Source of the DNA: Gemmatimonadota bacterium
GTDB lineage: Bacteria > Gemmatimonadota > Gemmatimonadetes > Gemmatimonadales > Gemmatimonadaceae
Length of the DNA stretch: 64,000 bases
NCBI GenBank assembly: GCA_020161135.1
Contig: JAIUOB010000001.1
Coordinates: 496,001 to 560,000, forward strand
Direction: 5' to 3'
Shown here: piece by piece, positions 44,582 through 53,083 of the stretch
Position numbering within the stretch: position 1 is the stretch's first letter
Layout: the number at the start of each line of letters is the position of its first letter
Notes under the pieces: generated by a model
Databases searched by the model: none
What the model saw: only the letters and a program-made list of their open reading frames with translations
What the model was told of the DNA's origin: nothing
Translations under genes and position numbers: made by a program

Positions 44582-44797
44582 ATGGCTGACCGGAAGCCCT
44601 TCCTGCTGCGGGTCGATCGCGAGCTGCTCGACGCACTCCAGCGCTGGGCCAATGACGACCTGCGCAGCCTCAACGGGCAGATCGAGTTCCTCCTTCGGCG
44701 TGCGCTCCGCGATGCGGGGCGCGCGCCGAAGGCGCGCGACCACGACACCACCGATCGCGACACCACCGACCGCGACACCACCGAACCCGCCCCATGA
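44582..44797 (+). CDS. Arc-type ribbon-helix-helix protein
   Basis: The 71-residue product reads [20 protein letters not shown], then [11 protein letters not shown] and [12 protein letters not shown]. This is the ribbon-helix-helix pattern of Arc-like repressors (strand, helix, Gly/Asn turn, helix). The tail carries a five-residue repeat (DTTDR, three times with the last as DTTEP) encoded by 15-bp direct repeats. A GAGGTG ribosome binding site precedes the ATG. The gene lies 39 bases after the SPFH gene and overlaps the next gene (ATGA). It may be a DNA-binding autoregulator of this unit or, as sometimes suggested for such pairs, an adaptor of the SPFH complex. Confidence 0.85.
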   Translation: MADRKPFLLRVDRELLDALQRWANDDLRSLNGQIEFLLRRALRDAGRAPKARDHDTTDRDTTDRDTTEPAP

Positions 44798-46254
44798 TCG
44801 CGCACGCCGTTCCGTCGCTTCCACCGCAGCCTCCCGCGGCCGCGTGGGTGGTCACCGCGCGGGGCGACTCGCTGCGCACTGACACCATCACGTTCGCGGT
44901 GCAGGGCAACGCCATGGCCGCGCATCTGCTCACCCTGCGCGTCCCCGAGCGGCGCGCGGCCGGTGCCACCAGCCGTCGCATCACGGTGCGCGCCGTGCGC
45001 ATCGCCGCTGTGCGCAACGTCGCATCGCGCAACGCTCCGGCGCCAAACGGCTCCGTCGGCGCGCCGGTCGTCGCGGCACCCATCGTCTTCCTGGCCGGCG
45101 GCCCCGGCGACGCGGGCACGCGTGCGCTGGGCACGATGCCGGGACCGGTGCTGGACTCGCTGCGCGCGCGGGGCGATCTGATCGCGCTCGACCAGCGGGG
45201 CACCGGACGCTCGGAGCCGCGTCTCGCCTGCGTGCTCTCCGCCCTCGACCCCACGCTGGAGCTCACGCGCGCCGCGCGCGATTCGGCCGCGGGCGCCGAT
45301 GCCACCCGCTGCGTCGCGCAACTCACCGCCGCCGGCGTGGACGTGCGTGGCTGGACGACACGCGAAAGCGCCGAGGACATCGAGTCGCTGCGCGTGGCGC
45401 TTGGCGTGCCGCGTGTCTCGCTGCTCGGCGGTAGCTACGGCACGCACCTGGGGCTCGCGTACCTGGCGGCGCACCCGGCGCGGACGGCGCGCGTGGTGCT
45501 CGCCGGCGTAGAGGGACCCGACGACACCTTCAAGCGGCCGGCGCGGGTGGACGCGGTGTTCGACGCGTTCGCCGCGCTCGTCGATGCCGACACCAGTCGC
45601 GCGGGGCGACCGTCGATCGTCGCGACTGTCGACGCGCTGCGGCAGCGCGTGGCCGACACACCCACGCGCGTGCCGGTCGGCACCACCACCGTGGTCGTCG
45701 ATGGCTCCACCGTCCAGCGCTTCATCACTGATGCCCTCGGCGATGCGCGGGCCATGCGGCAGTTGCCGGCGCAACTCGACGCGCTCGCGGCCGGCGACCT
45801 CACGGCGTTGGCGCGCACCGAACTGCGACGGCGGCAGGGGCGTCCGCTCGATGCCATGAACCTGCTCATGAACTGCGCGTCGGGGGCGAGCGCCGACCGG
45901 CGCGCGCAGATCGTGCGGGAGGCGGCGACGAGCCGGCTGGGGGATGTCATCGACGCGCCGACCCCGGCCATGTGCGACGCCATCGCCGAGGCGGTGCCGG
46001 CGCGGGCGCCCGTGCTGCCCGCGCGCATGACCACTGCCGTGCTGTTCGTGAGTGGCACGTGGGACGGCCGCACGCCGGTCGCCAACGTCGACGCGCTGCT
46101 GCCGCGCTTCCCCAACGGGCGGCACCTGGTGTACGAGCACCTGTCGCATGGCCTCATGGGCGACGCGGAGGCGTGGCAGGCGATGCTGCGCTTCCTCGGC
46201 GGCCTCGACGTCGCGTCGCAACGCGTGCGTCGTCCCGTTCCCGCGTTCCGTTGA
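44794..46254 (+). CDS. Alpha/beta hydrolase, TAP/prolyl-aminopeptidase-like (S33)
   Basis: This is a 486-residue alpha/beta hydrolase. The nucleophile elbow is Gly-Gly-Ser-Tyr-Gly-Thr-His in [18 protein letters not shown], and the oxyanion region is Gly-Gly-Pro-Gly with [14 protein letters not shown] after it. The acid is probably the Asp in [20 protein letters not shown] and the histidine is in [11 protein letters not shown]. These features match the TAP-like, proline-iminopeptidase group of S33 peptidases. A typical signal peptide is not evident, although an Ala/Pro-rich N-terminus precedes the domain. The ATG at 44794 overlaps the stop of the ribbon-helix-helix gene by four bases. Another hydrolase gene of a different subtype follows after 96 bases. 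Confidence 0.88.
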   Translation: MIAHAVPSLPPQPPAAAWVVTARGDSLRTDTITFAVQGNAMAAHLLTLRVPERRAAGATSRRITVRAVRIAAVRNVASRNAPAPNGSVGAPVVAAPIVFLAGGPGDAGTRALGTMPGPVLDSLRARGDLIALDQRGTGRSEPRLACVLSALDPTLELTRAARDSAAGADATRCVAQLTAAGVDVRGWTTRESAEDIESLRVALGVPRVSLLGGSYGTHLGLAYLAAHPARTARVVLAGVEGPDDTFKRPARVDAVFDAFAALVDADTSRAGRPSIVATVDALRQRVADTPTRVPVGTTTVVVDGSTVQRFITDALGDARAMRQLPAQLDALAAGDLTALARTELRRRQGRPLDAMNLLMNCASGASADRRAQIVREAATSRLGDVIDAPTPAMCDAIAEAVPARAPVLPARMTTAVLFVSGTWDGRTPVANVDALLPRFPNGRHLVYEHLSHGLMGDAEAWQAMLRFLGGLDVASQRVRRPVPAFR

Positions 46255-46350
46255 CCGATCACCACCGCGCGTCTTCACGACCGCGCCCTCATGCCTTCCA
46301 CCTGCTGTCTTCCCTGACCGGGCGCTGTCCGCCCCGCTGAGATCCTTCCG

Positions 46351-48012
46351 ATGCTGCACCTCATTGCCGGTCGTTCCCGCCGCCTCGCGCTCGTCGTGCT
46401 GGGCCTTGTCGTGGCGGCGCTGGTCGCCGGCGTGCTCACGCGATCGGCGCACGCGCAGGGCGCGCCGGCGCAGGGCGCGCCGGCACGCCTGCAGTTCGCG
46501 TACATCGCCAACAACGACACGATCGCCGTCGAGTCGATCGAACAGGCCGCGGGGGTCGTGCGGGGATCGCTCGCGTATCGCGGGCAGCCGCGCATCGACT
46601 GGGAGCAGCAGCGCGAGCCGATGCAGCTCGCCATGCGGGCCTACGCGGCGGGCGCACCCATGACCGCGGCGCCGCTGCAGGCGTTCGTCTTCCGCGTGCG
46701 GGGCGACAGCCTGCAGGTCGAGATCACCGCGAACGGTGCCACGCGTACGCAGTCGCTGCCGGTGGCCGCGGGCACGGTTCCGCTCATCGGCCAGTCGCTG
46801 ATGCACGCGGCGCTGGTGGCAAGCTTCGCACGCGCGGCGGGCCGCCCGACGCTGCCCGTGGTGCTCACGAACGGTGCGCAGAAGATGGAGGCGAACGTCG
46901 TCTTCACCGGCGACACCAGCGTGATGACGATGAGCGGGCTCGCCGTCCAGACGGCCTGGCGCGCAGGACTGCCGCTCGAGGTGCGGGTGCCCGCGCAGGG
47001 GCTGCGCGCCGTACGCATGACCGGTGCGCCGGCGCCGTCCGCCGCGACGGGACGCTACGACTACAGTGCGCCGACCGGTGCGCCGTACACGGCGGAGGCG
47101 GTCACGATTCCCACCAGCCGCGGCTACACGCTCGCGGGCACGCTCACTCGCCCCGTGCGCAGCGCGCGCGTCCCGGTGGTCATCACGATCAGTGGCAGTG
47201 GCCCGCAGGAGCGCGACTCGCGCCTGTCGGGGCTGGTGGCCGGCTACGCCCCGTTCCGCGACATCGCCGACACGCTCTCCCGGCGCGGCATCGCGGTGCT
47301 GCGGTACGACGATCGCGGCGTGGGTGAAAGCGGCGGCGCCGCGTCACGCGCGCAGGCCACCAGCGTCGACTTCGCCGACGATGTGCTGAGCGTCGTCGCG
47401 TGGCTGCGCACGCGCCCCGACATCGACCCGGCGCGCATCATGCTCGCGGGGCACAGCGAGGGGGGCATCATCGCGCCCATCGCGGCGGTGAAGGACCCCC
47501 GCATCCACGCCATCGCGCTGCTGGCAGGTTCGTCGTACGACGGGCGGCACATCCTCAACTACCAGGTGGGCAATCAGGTGAAGGCGCTGCTCGCCGCGCC
47601 CGCCGGTGAAGCCACCCGCGCGGCCGGGCGCGCCCGCGGCCTCGAGGGCCCGGCGCTGCAGCAGTTCATGACCGACTCCATCGTGAACGCGATGATCACC
47701 AGCAACGCGTGGACGAAGTACTTCGCCGATACCGACCCCAAGGTGATGCTGCGTCAGGTCCGGCAGCCGGTGCTGGTGCTGCAGGGCGACACCGATTGGC
47801 AGGTGACGCCCGAGCAGGCGGACACGATTGTCGCGACGCTGCGCGCTGCGGGGAACACGCGCGTGACGATGCAGCGCTTTCCCGCGACGAACCACCTGCT
47901 GGTGCCCGATCCGGTGGGGTCGCCGACGGGATACGGCGCGCTGAAGGATGTGCGGGTGCGCAAGGAAGTGCTCGGCGCGCTCGCCGACTGGGTGGAGCGC
48001 ATCGCGCGCTGA
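46351..48012 (+). CDS. Secreted alpha/beta hydrolase with N-terminal domain
   Basis: This is a 553-residue exported protein. It has a signal peptide (LALVVLGLVVAALVAGVLTR, then Ser-Ala-His-Ala-Gln), and an N-terminal beta-rich domain of about 200 residues without a name. From about residue 245 an alpha/beta hydrolase domain follows: VTIPTSRGYTLAGTLTRPVR, then TISGSGPQERDSR (oxyanion), IAVLRYDDRGVGESGG and the nucleophile in MLAGHSEGGIIAPIA. The acid is likely the Asp in LVLQGDTDWQVTPEQAD, and the His is in FPATNHLLVPDP. It matches the S9/S33-like hydrolases annotated as alpha/beta hydrolase family proteins; the substrate is unknown. A large hairpin element begins 23 bases after its stop. Confidence 0.9.
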   Translation: MLHLIAGRSRRLALVVLGLVVAALVAGVLTRSAHAQGAPAQGAPARLQFAYIANNDTIAVESIEQAAGVVRGSLAYRGQPRIDWEQQREPMQLAMRAYAAGAPMTAAPLQAFVFRVRGDSLQVEITANGATRTQSLPVAAGTVPLIGQSLMHAALVASFARAAGRPTLPVVLTNGAQKMEANVVFTGDTSVMTMSGLAVQTAWRAGLPLEVRVPAQGLRAVRMTGAPAPSAATGRYDYSAPTGAPYTAEAVTIPTSRGYTLAGTLTRPVRSARVPVVITISGSGPQERDSRLSGLVAGYAPFRDIADTLSRRGIAVLRYDDRGVGESGGAASRAQATSVDFADDVLSVVAWLRTRPDIDPARIMLAGHSEGGIIAPIAAVKDPRIHAIALLAGSSYDGRHILNYQVGNQVKALLAAPAGEATRAAGRARGLEGPALQQFMTDSIVNAMITSNAWTKYFADTDPKVMLRQVRQPVLVLQGDTDWQVTPEQADTIVATLRAAGNTRVTMQRFPATNHLLVPDPVGSPTGYGALKDVRVRKEVLGALADWVERIAR

Positions 48013-48034
48013 GCGCGCCGCGACGACGACGACT

Positions 48035-48254
48035 TCAGACTTCAGAGTTCTGAGAGGGTTTGGTTTCTGACTTCTATCGTTGTCGGGGATCAGACGTCTG
48101 AGGGCAGGTCTGGGTTCAGATCTGGGTTCAGCTCTGGGTTCAGCTCTGGGTTCAGATCTGGGTTCAGATCTGGGTTCAGATCTGCCTCCAGAGTTCAGAC
48201 GCCAGACAACGATAGAAGTCAGAAACCAAACCCTCTCAGAAGTCGGAAGTCTGA
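48035..48254. repeat. Large hairpin element A with six 12-bp tandem units
   Basis: Bases 48049-48084 are an exact 36-base reverse complement of 48205-48240. The arms extend outward to 48035 and 48254 with two mismatches and contain TTCTATCGTTGTC. Between the arms are six contiguous 12-bp units, GGGTTCAGATCT or GGGTTCAGCTCT (48112-48183), and a shorter inner pairing CGTCTGA/TCAGACG. The right arm overlaps the last 19 bases of the four-helix-bundle gene. Confidence 0.92.
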
Positions 48255-48628
48255 GTGGAGTGGGGGAAGGAGAGGAGGCGTTTGCGAAAGCCGTAGGTCA
48301 TCATGCGGATCTCGCGGAGTTCGTCGAGGAGGGTGTCGACGGAGTCGTCCAGCACCTCCAGTCGCCGACACAGCCGCAGAACGCGCTCGACCTCATTGCA
48401 CGACCCGATGGCCACGTCGAGCAGCGCGGCCGACTTGTCCGGCGACGTGTAGCCGCACGCCTCACCGAGGTTGAGGCTGATGGAGGTGGCCGCGCGCAGG
48501 AGCTGACTACGAAGGCCGGGCGACACGGCCCCGATCCGGCGACGGTGCCGCTCGGCGAGCTGATGCACGCGCACGACGAGGGCATCGGCGCGAATCACGA
48601 CCTGTAGGCGGGAGGGATTGTGGGGCAT
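48236..48628 (-). CDS. Four-helix-bundle protein (23S rRNA intervening-sequence type)
   Basis: This 130-residue protein has four amphipathic helices. The characteristic middle part reads LRSQLLRAATSISLNLGEAC, then Gly-Tyr-Thr-Ser-Pro-Asp-Lys and LLDVAIGSCNEVERVLRLCR. Family members normally have Ser-Ile-x-x-Asn-Ile-Ala-Glu-Gly here and a Glu in the third helix. This is the S23/TIGR02436 family, found in intervening sequences of bacterial 23S rRNA genes and related to the Avd accessory protein of diversity-generating retroelements. It is basic and may bind structured RNA. The start at 48628 is uncertain; a GTG at 48649 directly follows GGAGGT, which is too close. The last residues (His-Ser-Thr-Gln-Thr-Ser-Asp-Phe) are encoded inside hairpin element A, and element B lies 73 bases upstream. 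Confidence 0.85.
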   Translation of the reverse strand: MPHNPSRLQVVIRADALVVRVHQLAERHRRRIGAVSPGLRSQLLRAATSISLNLGEACGYTSPDKSAALLDVAIGSCNEVERVLRLCRRLEVLDDSVDTLLDELREIRMMTYGFRKRLLSFPHSTQTSDF

Positions 48629-49068
48629 GCGACACCATGGCGTGGGCACACCTCCGAGCCATCACCATTTCCCTGCCACCCCCACCAATTCCCCGCCCAT
48701 TGCTCAGACCTGTGACCTCTGACGCCATCTCATTTCAGAGCTCTATCGTTGTCAGTCATCAGACCTCTGAAACCGAGTCTGAACCCGAGTCTGAACCCGA
48801 GTCTGCACCAAAGTCTGCACCCAGACCTGGCGCCCAGACCTGCACCCAGACCTGGCACCCGACGCCAGATGCCCGACGACGATCGAGGTCAGAAACGAGA
48901 TCGTCTCAGAGGTCTGAAGTCTGAGCAGTGGGGCTGAGAGCAGAGGGAGGAAGCGTGCCGGCTCGCGCTCGGGCAGCGGACGTCCCGGTTGCCGCGTACT
49001 CCGCAGGCGGCCCCCCGCCGCCAACGTGTCACCCCGCGTTTGTCCCACCTCGTCCTTCCCTCCGCTCC
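48629..49068. other. Intergenic region with hairpin element B, 440 bp
   Basis: This gap separates the leftward four-helix-bundle gene from the rightward metalloprotease gene. Hairpin element B (48701-48927) fills half of it. Bases 49030-49068 are C-rich and end TCCGCTCC before the metalloprotease ATG, with no clear ribosome binding site. Confidence 0.6.
48701..48927. repeat. Large hairpin element B with 12-bp tandem units
   Basis: Bases 48701-48753 match the reverse complement of 48875-48927 at 42 of 53 positions. The arms share the words TCTATCGTTGTC and TCAGA with element A. The interior holds 12-bp units GAACCCGAGTCT twice (48781-48804), then decaying units GCACC-AAAGTCT and GCACCCAGACCT to about 48853. 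Read on the minus strand the unit is GGGTTCAGACTC, so element B is oriented opposite to element A around the four-helix-bundle gene. Confidence 0.85.
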
Positions 49069-51684
49069 ATGCCCTCTCGAACCATCGTGCGCCCGGCCGC
49101 ACTGCTTGGCACCACGGTGGCGCTGGCCATCGGTGCCTGCGCCAAGCCCGCCGCCACGCCCGCGCCAACGCCGGCGCCCTCCGCGCCCACCCCGGCCCCC
49201 ACCACCAACACGCCGGCTGGCGGCCGCGGTGGTGCCGGTGGCGGTGGCGGTGGCGGTGCCAACCAGCCTCCCGCCGGCGGCGGCGCCGGGCAGGGGGGCG
49301 CCGGGCAGGATCCGCAGCCGCGCCCCTACGCCACGGTCATCACCCCGCGTGCGGTCACGAAGAACGGCGTCTTCAAGGTCCACCAGGTGGGCGCGCGCCT
49401 CTACTTCGAGATTCCGCGCGCGGAGCTGGGCAAGGACTACGTCGTCGTGACGACGCTCGCCGGCACGCCTGACGAGATCGGCATTCGTGGCACGCAGGGC
49501 GGCAACAACCTCGTGCGCTTCGAGCGGCGCGACCAGCGCGTGTTCCTGCGCGAGGCCGACTACCGCGACATCATCGCCGACACGGCCAAGTCGCAGCGGC
49601 TCGCGGCGGAGCTCATCGGCGTCACCAAGATCCTCGCGGCGTTCAACATCGAGGCGTACGGTGCCGACAGTGCGCCGGTCATCGAAGTCACGCGTCTCTT
49701 CACCGGCGGCGTGGCCGAGTACACCGCGCTGGGCCGTCGCGCGCAGGTCGACGCGCAGCGCTCGTACGTCGAGCGGTTCGCGGCGTACTCGCGCAATGTG
49801 AACGTCACCGCGGTGCAGAGCTTCACGCCGCAGGGTGCGGCACCCGGCGGTGGTGGTGGTGGCGGCGCGGCGGCCGCGAACGCCAACGCGCCGACGACCG
49901 AGAAGTACACGTTCTCCGTGGCCAAGCTGCCGGACACGCCCATGATGCCGCGCCTCCACGACGAGCGCGTCGGCTACTTCGCGGTGCAGCAACGCGACTT
50001 CTCGGGCGGCACGCAGCGCGTCGAGACGAACCGCTTCATCTCGCGCTGGCGTCTCGAGTGCAGCGACCGGAAGGTCGGCAACCTGTGCGTGCCGAAGAAG
50101 CCCATCACGTACTACCTCGATCCGGCGACGCCGGCGTGGCTCAAGCCGTGGATCAAGAAGGGCATCGAGGACTGGCAGCCGGCCTTCGAGGCCGCCGGCT
50201 TCTACCAGGGCATCGTCGCGGCCGAGGCGCCGGCCAACGATCCCGACTTCTCGGGCGAGGACGCGACGGTGAGCATGGTGCGCTGGCTCCCCAGTGCCAC
50301 CGAGAACGCTGTGGGCCCATCGCTCAAGGACCCGCGCACGGGCGAGATCCTCGACGCCGACGTGCAGACGTACCTCAACGTCATGAACCTCACGCGGTCG
50401 TGGTACTTCACGCAGGTGGGGCCGCTCGACAAGCGCGCGCAGAAGCTGCCATTCCCGGACACGCTCGCCGGCCGGCTCCTCGAGTACGTGACGGCGCACG
50501 AGGTCGGCCACACGCTGGGCTTCCCGCACAACTTCAAGGCGAGCTCGATGTACCCGGTCGACTCGGTGCGCTCGAAGACCTGGGTGGCGAAGATGGGGCA
50601 CACGCCGACGCTCATGGACTACGCGCGCTTCAACTACGTCGCGCAGCCGGAAGACGGCATCGCCCTCGACGACCTCATCCCGAAGGTCGGGCCGTACGAC
50701 AAGTACGCCGTGATGTGGGGCTACACGCCCATCGCCGGCGCGAAGACGCCCGAGGCCGAGAAGGCCACGCTCGACAAGTGGGCGAAGCAGCAGGATGACA
50801 CGCCGTGGTTCCGCTTCGCGAACGATGGCGGCGCACAGGGTGCCGACCCGGGCGAGCAGAGCGAGGCGGTGGGTGACGCCGACGCCGTGAAGGCCACCAC
50901 GTACGGCGTGAAGAACCTCAAGCGCGTGATGGGCTTCCTCGAGAGCGCGACCGCCTGGAAGGACGGCGACACGTTCGACAACCTGGAGGAGCTGTACGGC
51001 CGGACTGTCGGGCAGTGGGCCACCGAGATGGGCCACGTCGCGCGCATCATCGGCTCGCAGTACAAGCAGGAGAAGGTGGTGGGGCAGAAGGGCCCGGTGT
51101 ATCGCCCGGTCGAGCCAGCGCGCCAGAAGGAGGCGCTGCAGTTCCTGCACGACAACGCCTACACCACGCCGACCTGGCTCCTCGACCAGAGCATCCTGCG
51201 CAAGCTCGAACCGAGCGGCTCCCTCGCGCGCGTGGGTGGGGCGCAGGCGCGGTCGCTCAGCAGCCTCGTGAGCAACGATCGCCTGCAGCGCATGCTGGAG
51301 CTCGAGGCCACGAGCACGAACAAGGCCGAGGTGTATCCGGTGGCCGACTTCCTGGCCGACCTGCGCAAGGGGCTGTGGAAGGAGACGGAGACGGGCGCGC
51401 CGATCGATGCGTTCCGTCGTCGCCTGCAGCGCCTCTACCTCGAGCAGATGGCGGCCAAGATCAACCCGCCGCCGGCCGCGCCGGCCGCCGCGCCGCAGGG
51501 GGGCGGGCGTGGCGCACAGGCGCCGGTCGGCACCGCCGACTTCCGCCCGATCCTCAAGGCCGAGATGCGCGCGCTCGACGCCGACCTGCAGGCCGCGATC
51601 GGCAAGACGAGCGATCGCATGAGCAGGGCGCACCTCGAGGATGCGCGCGATCAGATCCGGAAGATGCTCGACCCGAAGGAGTGA
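49069..51684 (+). CDS. Zinc-dependent metalloprotease lipoprotein (DUF5117/DUF4953), copy 1
   Basis: This is an 871-residue exported metalloprotease. The ATG at 49069 begins a lipoprotein signal (RPAALLGTTVALAIGACAKP) with the lipobox cysteine. A Pro/Ala then Gly-rich low-complexity linker of about 65 residues follows. Next come a DUF5118/DUF5117-like region (RPYATVITPRAVTKNGVFKV, FIEIP-type strand LYFEIPRAELGKDYVVVTTL) and the catalytic DUF4953 domain. The zinc motif HEVGHTLGFPHN begins at His477, and a metzincin-like Met follows in LMDYARFNYVAQPED. A helical C-terminal part ends the protein. It is a paralogue of the gene at 53911, with near-identical stretches such as CSDRKVGNLCVPKKPITYYL here. 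Substrates are unknown; an envelope or extracellular proteolytic role is inferred. Confidence 0.92.
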   Translation: MPSRTIVRPAALLGTTVALAIGACAKPAATPAPTPAPSAPTPAPTTNTPAGGRGGAGGGGGGGANQPPAGGGAGQGGAGQDPQPRPYATVITPRAVTKNGVFKVHQVGARLYFEIPRAELGKDYVVVTTLAGTPDEIGIRGTQGGNNLVRFERRDQRVFLREADYRDIIADTAKSQRLAAELIGVTKILAAFNIEAYGADSAPVIEVTRLFTGGVAEYTALGRRAQVDAQRSYVERFAAYSRNVNVTAVQSFTPQGAAPGGGGGGGAAAANANAPTTEKYTFSVAKLPDTPMMPRLHDERVGYFAVQQRDFSGGTQRVETNRFISRWRLECSDRKVGNLCVPKKPITYYLDPATPAWLKPWIKKGIEDWQPAFEAAGFYQGIVAAEAPANDPDFSGEDATVSMVRWLPSATENAVGPSLKDPRTGEILDADVQTYLNVMNLTRSWYFTQVGPLDKRAQKLPFPDTLAGRLLEYVTAHEVGHTLGFPHNFKASSMYPVDSVRSKTWVAKMGHTPTLMDYARFNYVAQPEDGIALDDLIPKVGPYDKYAVMWGYTPIAGAKTPEAEKATLDKWAKQQDDTPWFRFANDGGAQGADPGEQSEAVGDADAVKATTYGVKNLKRVMGFLESATAWKDGDTFDNLEELYGRTVGQWATEMGHVARIIGSQYKQEKVVGQKGPVYRPVEPARQKEALQFLHDNAYTTPTWLLDQSILRKLEPSGSLARVGGAQARSLSSLVSNDRLQRMLELEATSTNKAEVYPVADFLADLRKGLWKETETGAPIDAFRRRLQRLYLEQMAAKINPPPAAPAAAPQGGGRGAQAPVGTADFRPILKAEMRALDADLQAAIGKTSDRMSRAHLEDARDQIRKMLDPKE

Positions 51685-51692
51685 GGCGGGAC

Positions 51693-51719
51693 GGGCGTCG
51701 TCACCATTCGACGACGCCC
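51693..51719. terminator. Hairpin between convergent genes
   Basis: GGGCGTCGTC (51693-51702) pairs perfectly with 51710-51719 across a seven-base loop, nine bases after the metalloprotease stop. Its right arm covers the last codons of the leftward carbonic-anhydrase-like gene. It could act for the rightward gene. Confidence 0.5.
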
Positions 51720-52936
51720 ACCACCTTGTCCTTGATCATGATGGTCCGCGGCGGCACGATCGTGCCCGGGGCGAGGTGGCAGCCATCGACGTACGCATAC
51801 GCGCCGATCTGCACACCCGCCCCGATCTTGGAGCGAAACACCACGGCGTGATCGCCGATGACGACGCGATCGCCGATCCGCGTGATGTCCCGGTCGGTGG
51901 GGCGATCATCCGCACCGCCGTGCACGACGACATGCGCGCCGAAGCGCACCGCGCTCCCCACCTCGAGGTTGCTGTGCTCGAGCGCGTGGAACGTCACGTG
52001 GTCACCCAACCGGCCGATGGCGCCGAAGCGGAAGTGCTCGCCCTCGTCGGCGCGAATGGAGACGTCGCGTCCCGCCTGCTGCTCGAGGTGTTGCCACGAG
52101 TCCTTCACCTCGACGCCGCCGATCACACGCACGTGCATGCTGGGCACCGGCTTCGCGACCCCGCGAAACGCGGGGGCATCGGCCGCATGATTGAAGTCGC
52201 TATGCCCGGGATCGCGTCCGGCGCCACGCAGCTCACGCGGCGCGGTGTGCGCAAGTGCGGTGTATCCTGCCGCGAAGCTGTTGTTGACGTGCAGCACGCC
52301 CGCCATGAACGCGCGGTCGGCGTCGGTCACGCGCACGACCTTGCCGAGGGCCTCGTTGTCGGCCTCGGCCTGGGTGCGAATCCACTTGCCGGGGAGCACC
52401 TTCGTGCCGCGGCGAATCGTCACGCCCGCGGACACCTTGGCGAGGTGTGTGACCATGCCGTCGGGCTCGACGATCGCGCCCTCGACGACGGCGTTGAAAC
52501 CCACGAATGCCGGCAACCCGTCGCGCGCGCCGATGGTCGACGGTCCGACGATCGTGGCCCCATGCGCGATGCTGACGCGATCGCCGATCACGATGCGTCC
52601 GCTGATCGTGACGTTGTCCTGCAGGTTCGACGCGTGACCGATCGTGATGGACGCACCGTGGGGGTCGATGGCGACGAACGGCGCGAGGTACGTGCGACAC
52701 CCGAGTCGCACGCGCTGCGGCTCGGCGCGGTGGACCGTGGGATCGACGAAGGACGCGGTGTCGGCCTGTGCCGCGCGGGGAAAGACCGTGCCGCTCGGCG
52801 TGAGCGTCGAATAGCCGCGGCAGGCGATGGTATGGGACGTCGTCGCGCCGTGTGCGCCAGCCTGCGCGCCGAGTGCGGACAGCGGGCGTATGAGCAGCAT
52901 CGCCGCGAGCAGGCGCGGCGTGAGCCGGAATCGCAT
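51701..52936 (-). CDS. Secreted gamma-carbonic-anhydrase-like hexapeptide protein
   Basis: This is a 411-residue exported left-handed beta-helix protein. The start at 52936 has GAGG six bases upstream and opens a signal peptide (FRLTPRLLAAMLLIRPLSAL); the ATG at 52951 is the alternative. Residues about 75-215 resemble the Cam-type gamma carbonic anhydrase (FVAIDPHGASITIGHASNLQ, then Asp-Asn-Val, VSIAHGATIVGPSTIG and the QAEAD helix). As I recall Cam, its zinc ligands His81, His117 and His122 align here with Ser, His and Val. A second hexapeptide region (about 290-400) reads HVTFHALEHSN, GAHVVVHGG and VVIGDHAVVFRSKIGAGVQI, which keeps histidines at similar places. So the protein may be a two-part enzyme with the site in the second half, or a non-catalytic binder. 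Confidence 0.83.
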   Translation of the reverse strand: MRFRLTPRLLAAMLLIRPLSALGAQAGAHGATTSHTIACRGYSTLTPSGTVFPRAAQADTASFVDPTVHRAEPQRVRLGCRTYLAPFVAIDPHGASITIGHASNLQDNVTISGRIVIGDRVSIAHGATIVGPSTIGARDGLPAFVGFNAVVEGAIVEPDGMVTHLAKVSAGVTIRRGTKVLPGKWIRTQAEADNEALGKVVRVTDADRAFMAGVLHVNNSFAAGYTALAHTAPRELRGAGRDPGHSDFNHAADAPAFRGVAKPVPSMHVRVIGGVEVKDSWQHLEQQAGRDVSIRADEGEHFRFGAIGRLGDHVTFHALEHSNLEVGSAVRFGAHVVVHGGADDRPTDRDITRIGDRVVIGDHAVVFRSKIGAGVQIGAYAYVDGCHLAPGTIVPPRTIMIKDKVVGVVEW

Positions 52937-53083
52937 CGAGACCTCGGACATGACCCCGCGCCCTGCATGAGCCGGGATGTCCTAAGAGATCGGCGCGGCG
53001 GTGCGGCGCAGGAGATGCATTCCCCCGGTTCTGCGTCAGGGTTTCCTTGCTGTGTGCGCGCGGCGCGCGCGTCTGAACGACCA

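Noticed and set aside
48112..48183. Regular direct repeats that could suggest a CRISPR array
   Set aside because: Units are 12 bp and directly contiguous with no spacers, the array is framed by long inverted arms, and no cas gene is present.
48035..48927. A true 23S rRNA intervening sequence
   Set aside because: The flanking genes are an alpha/beta hydrolase and a metalloprotease. No rRNA sequence is adjacent, so only the architecture is similar.
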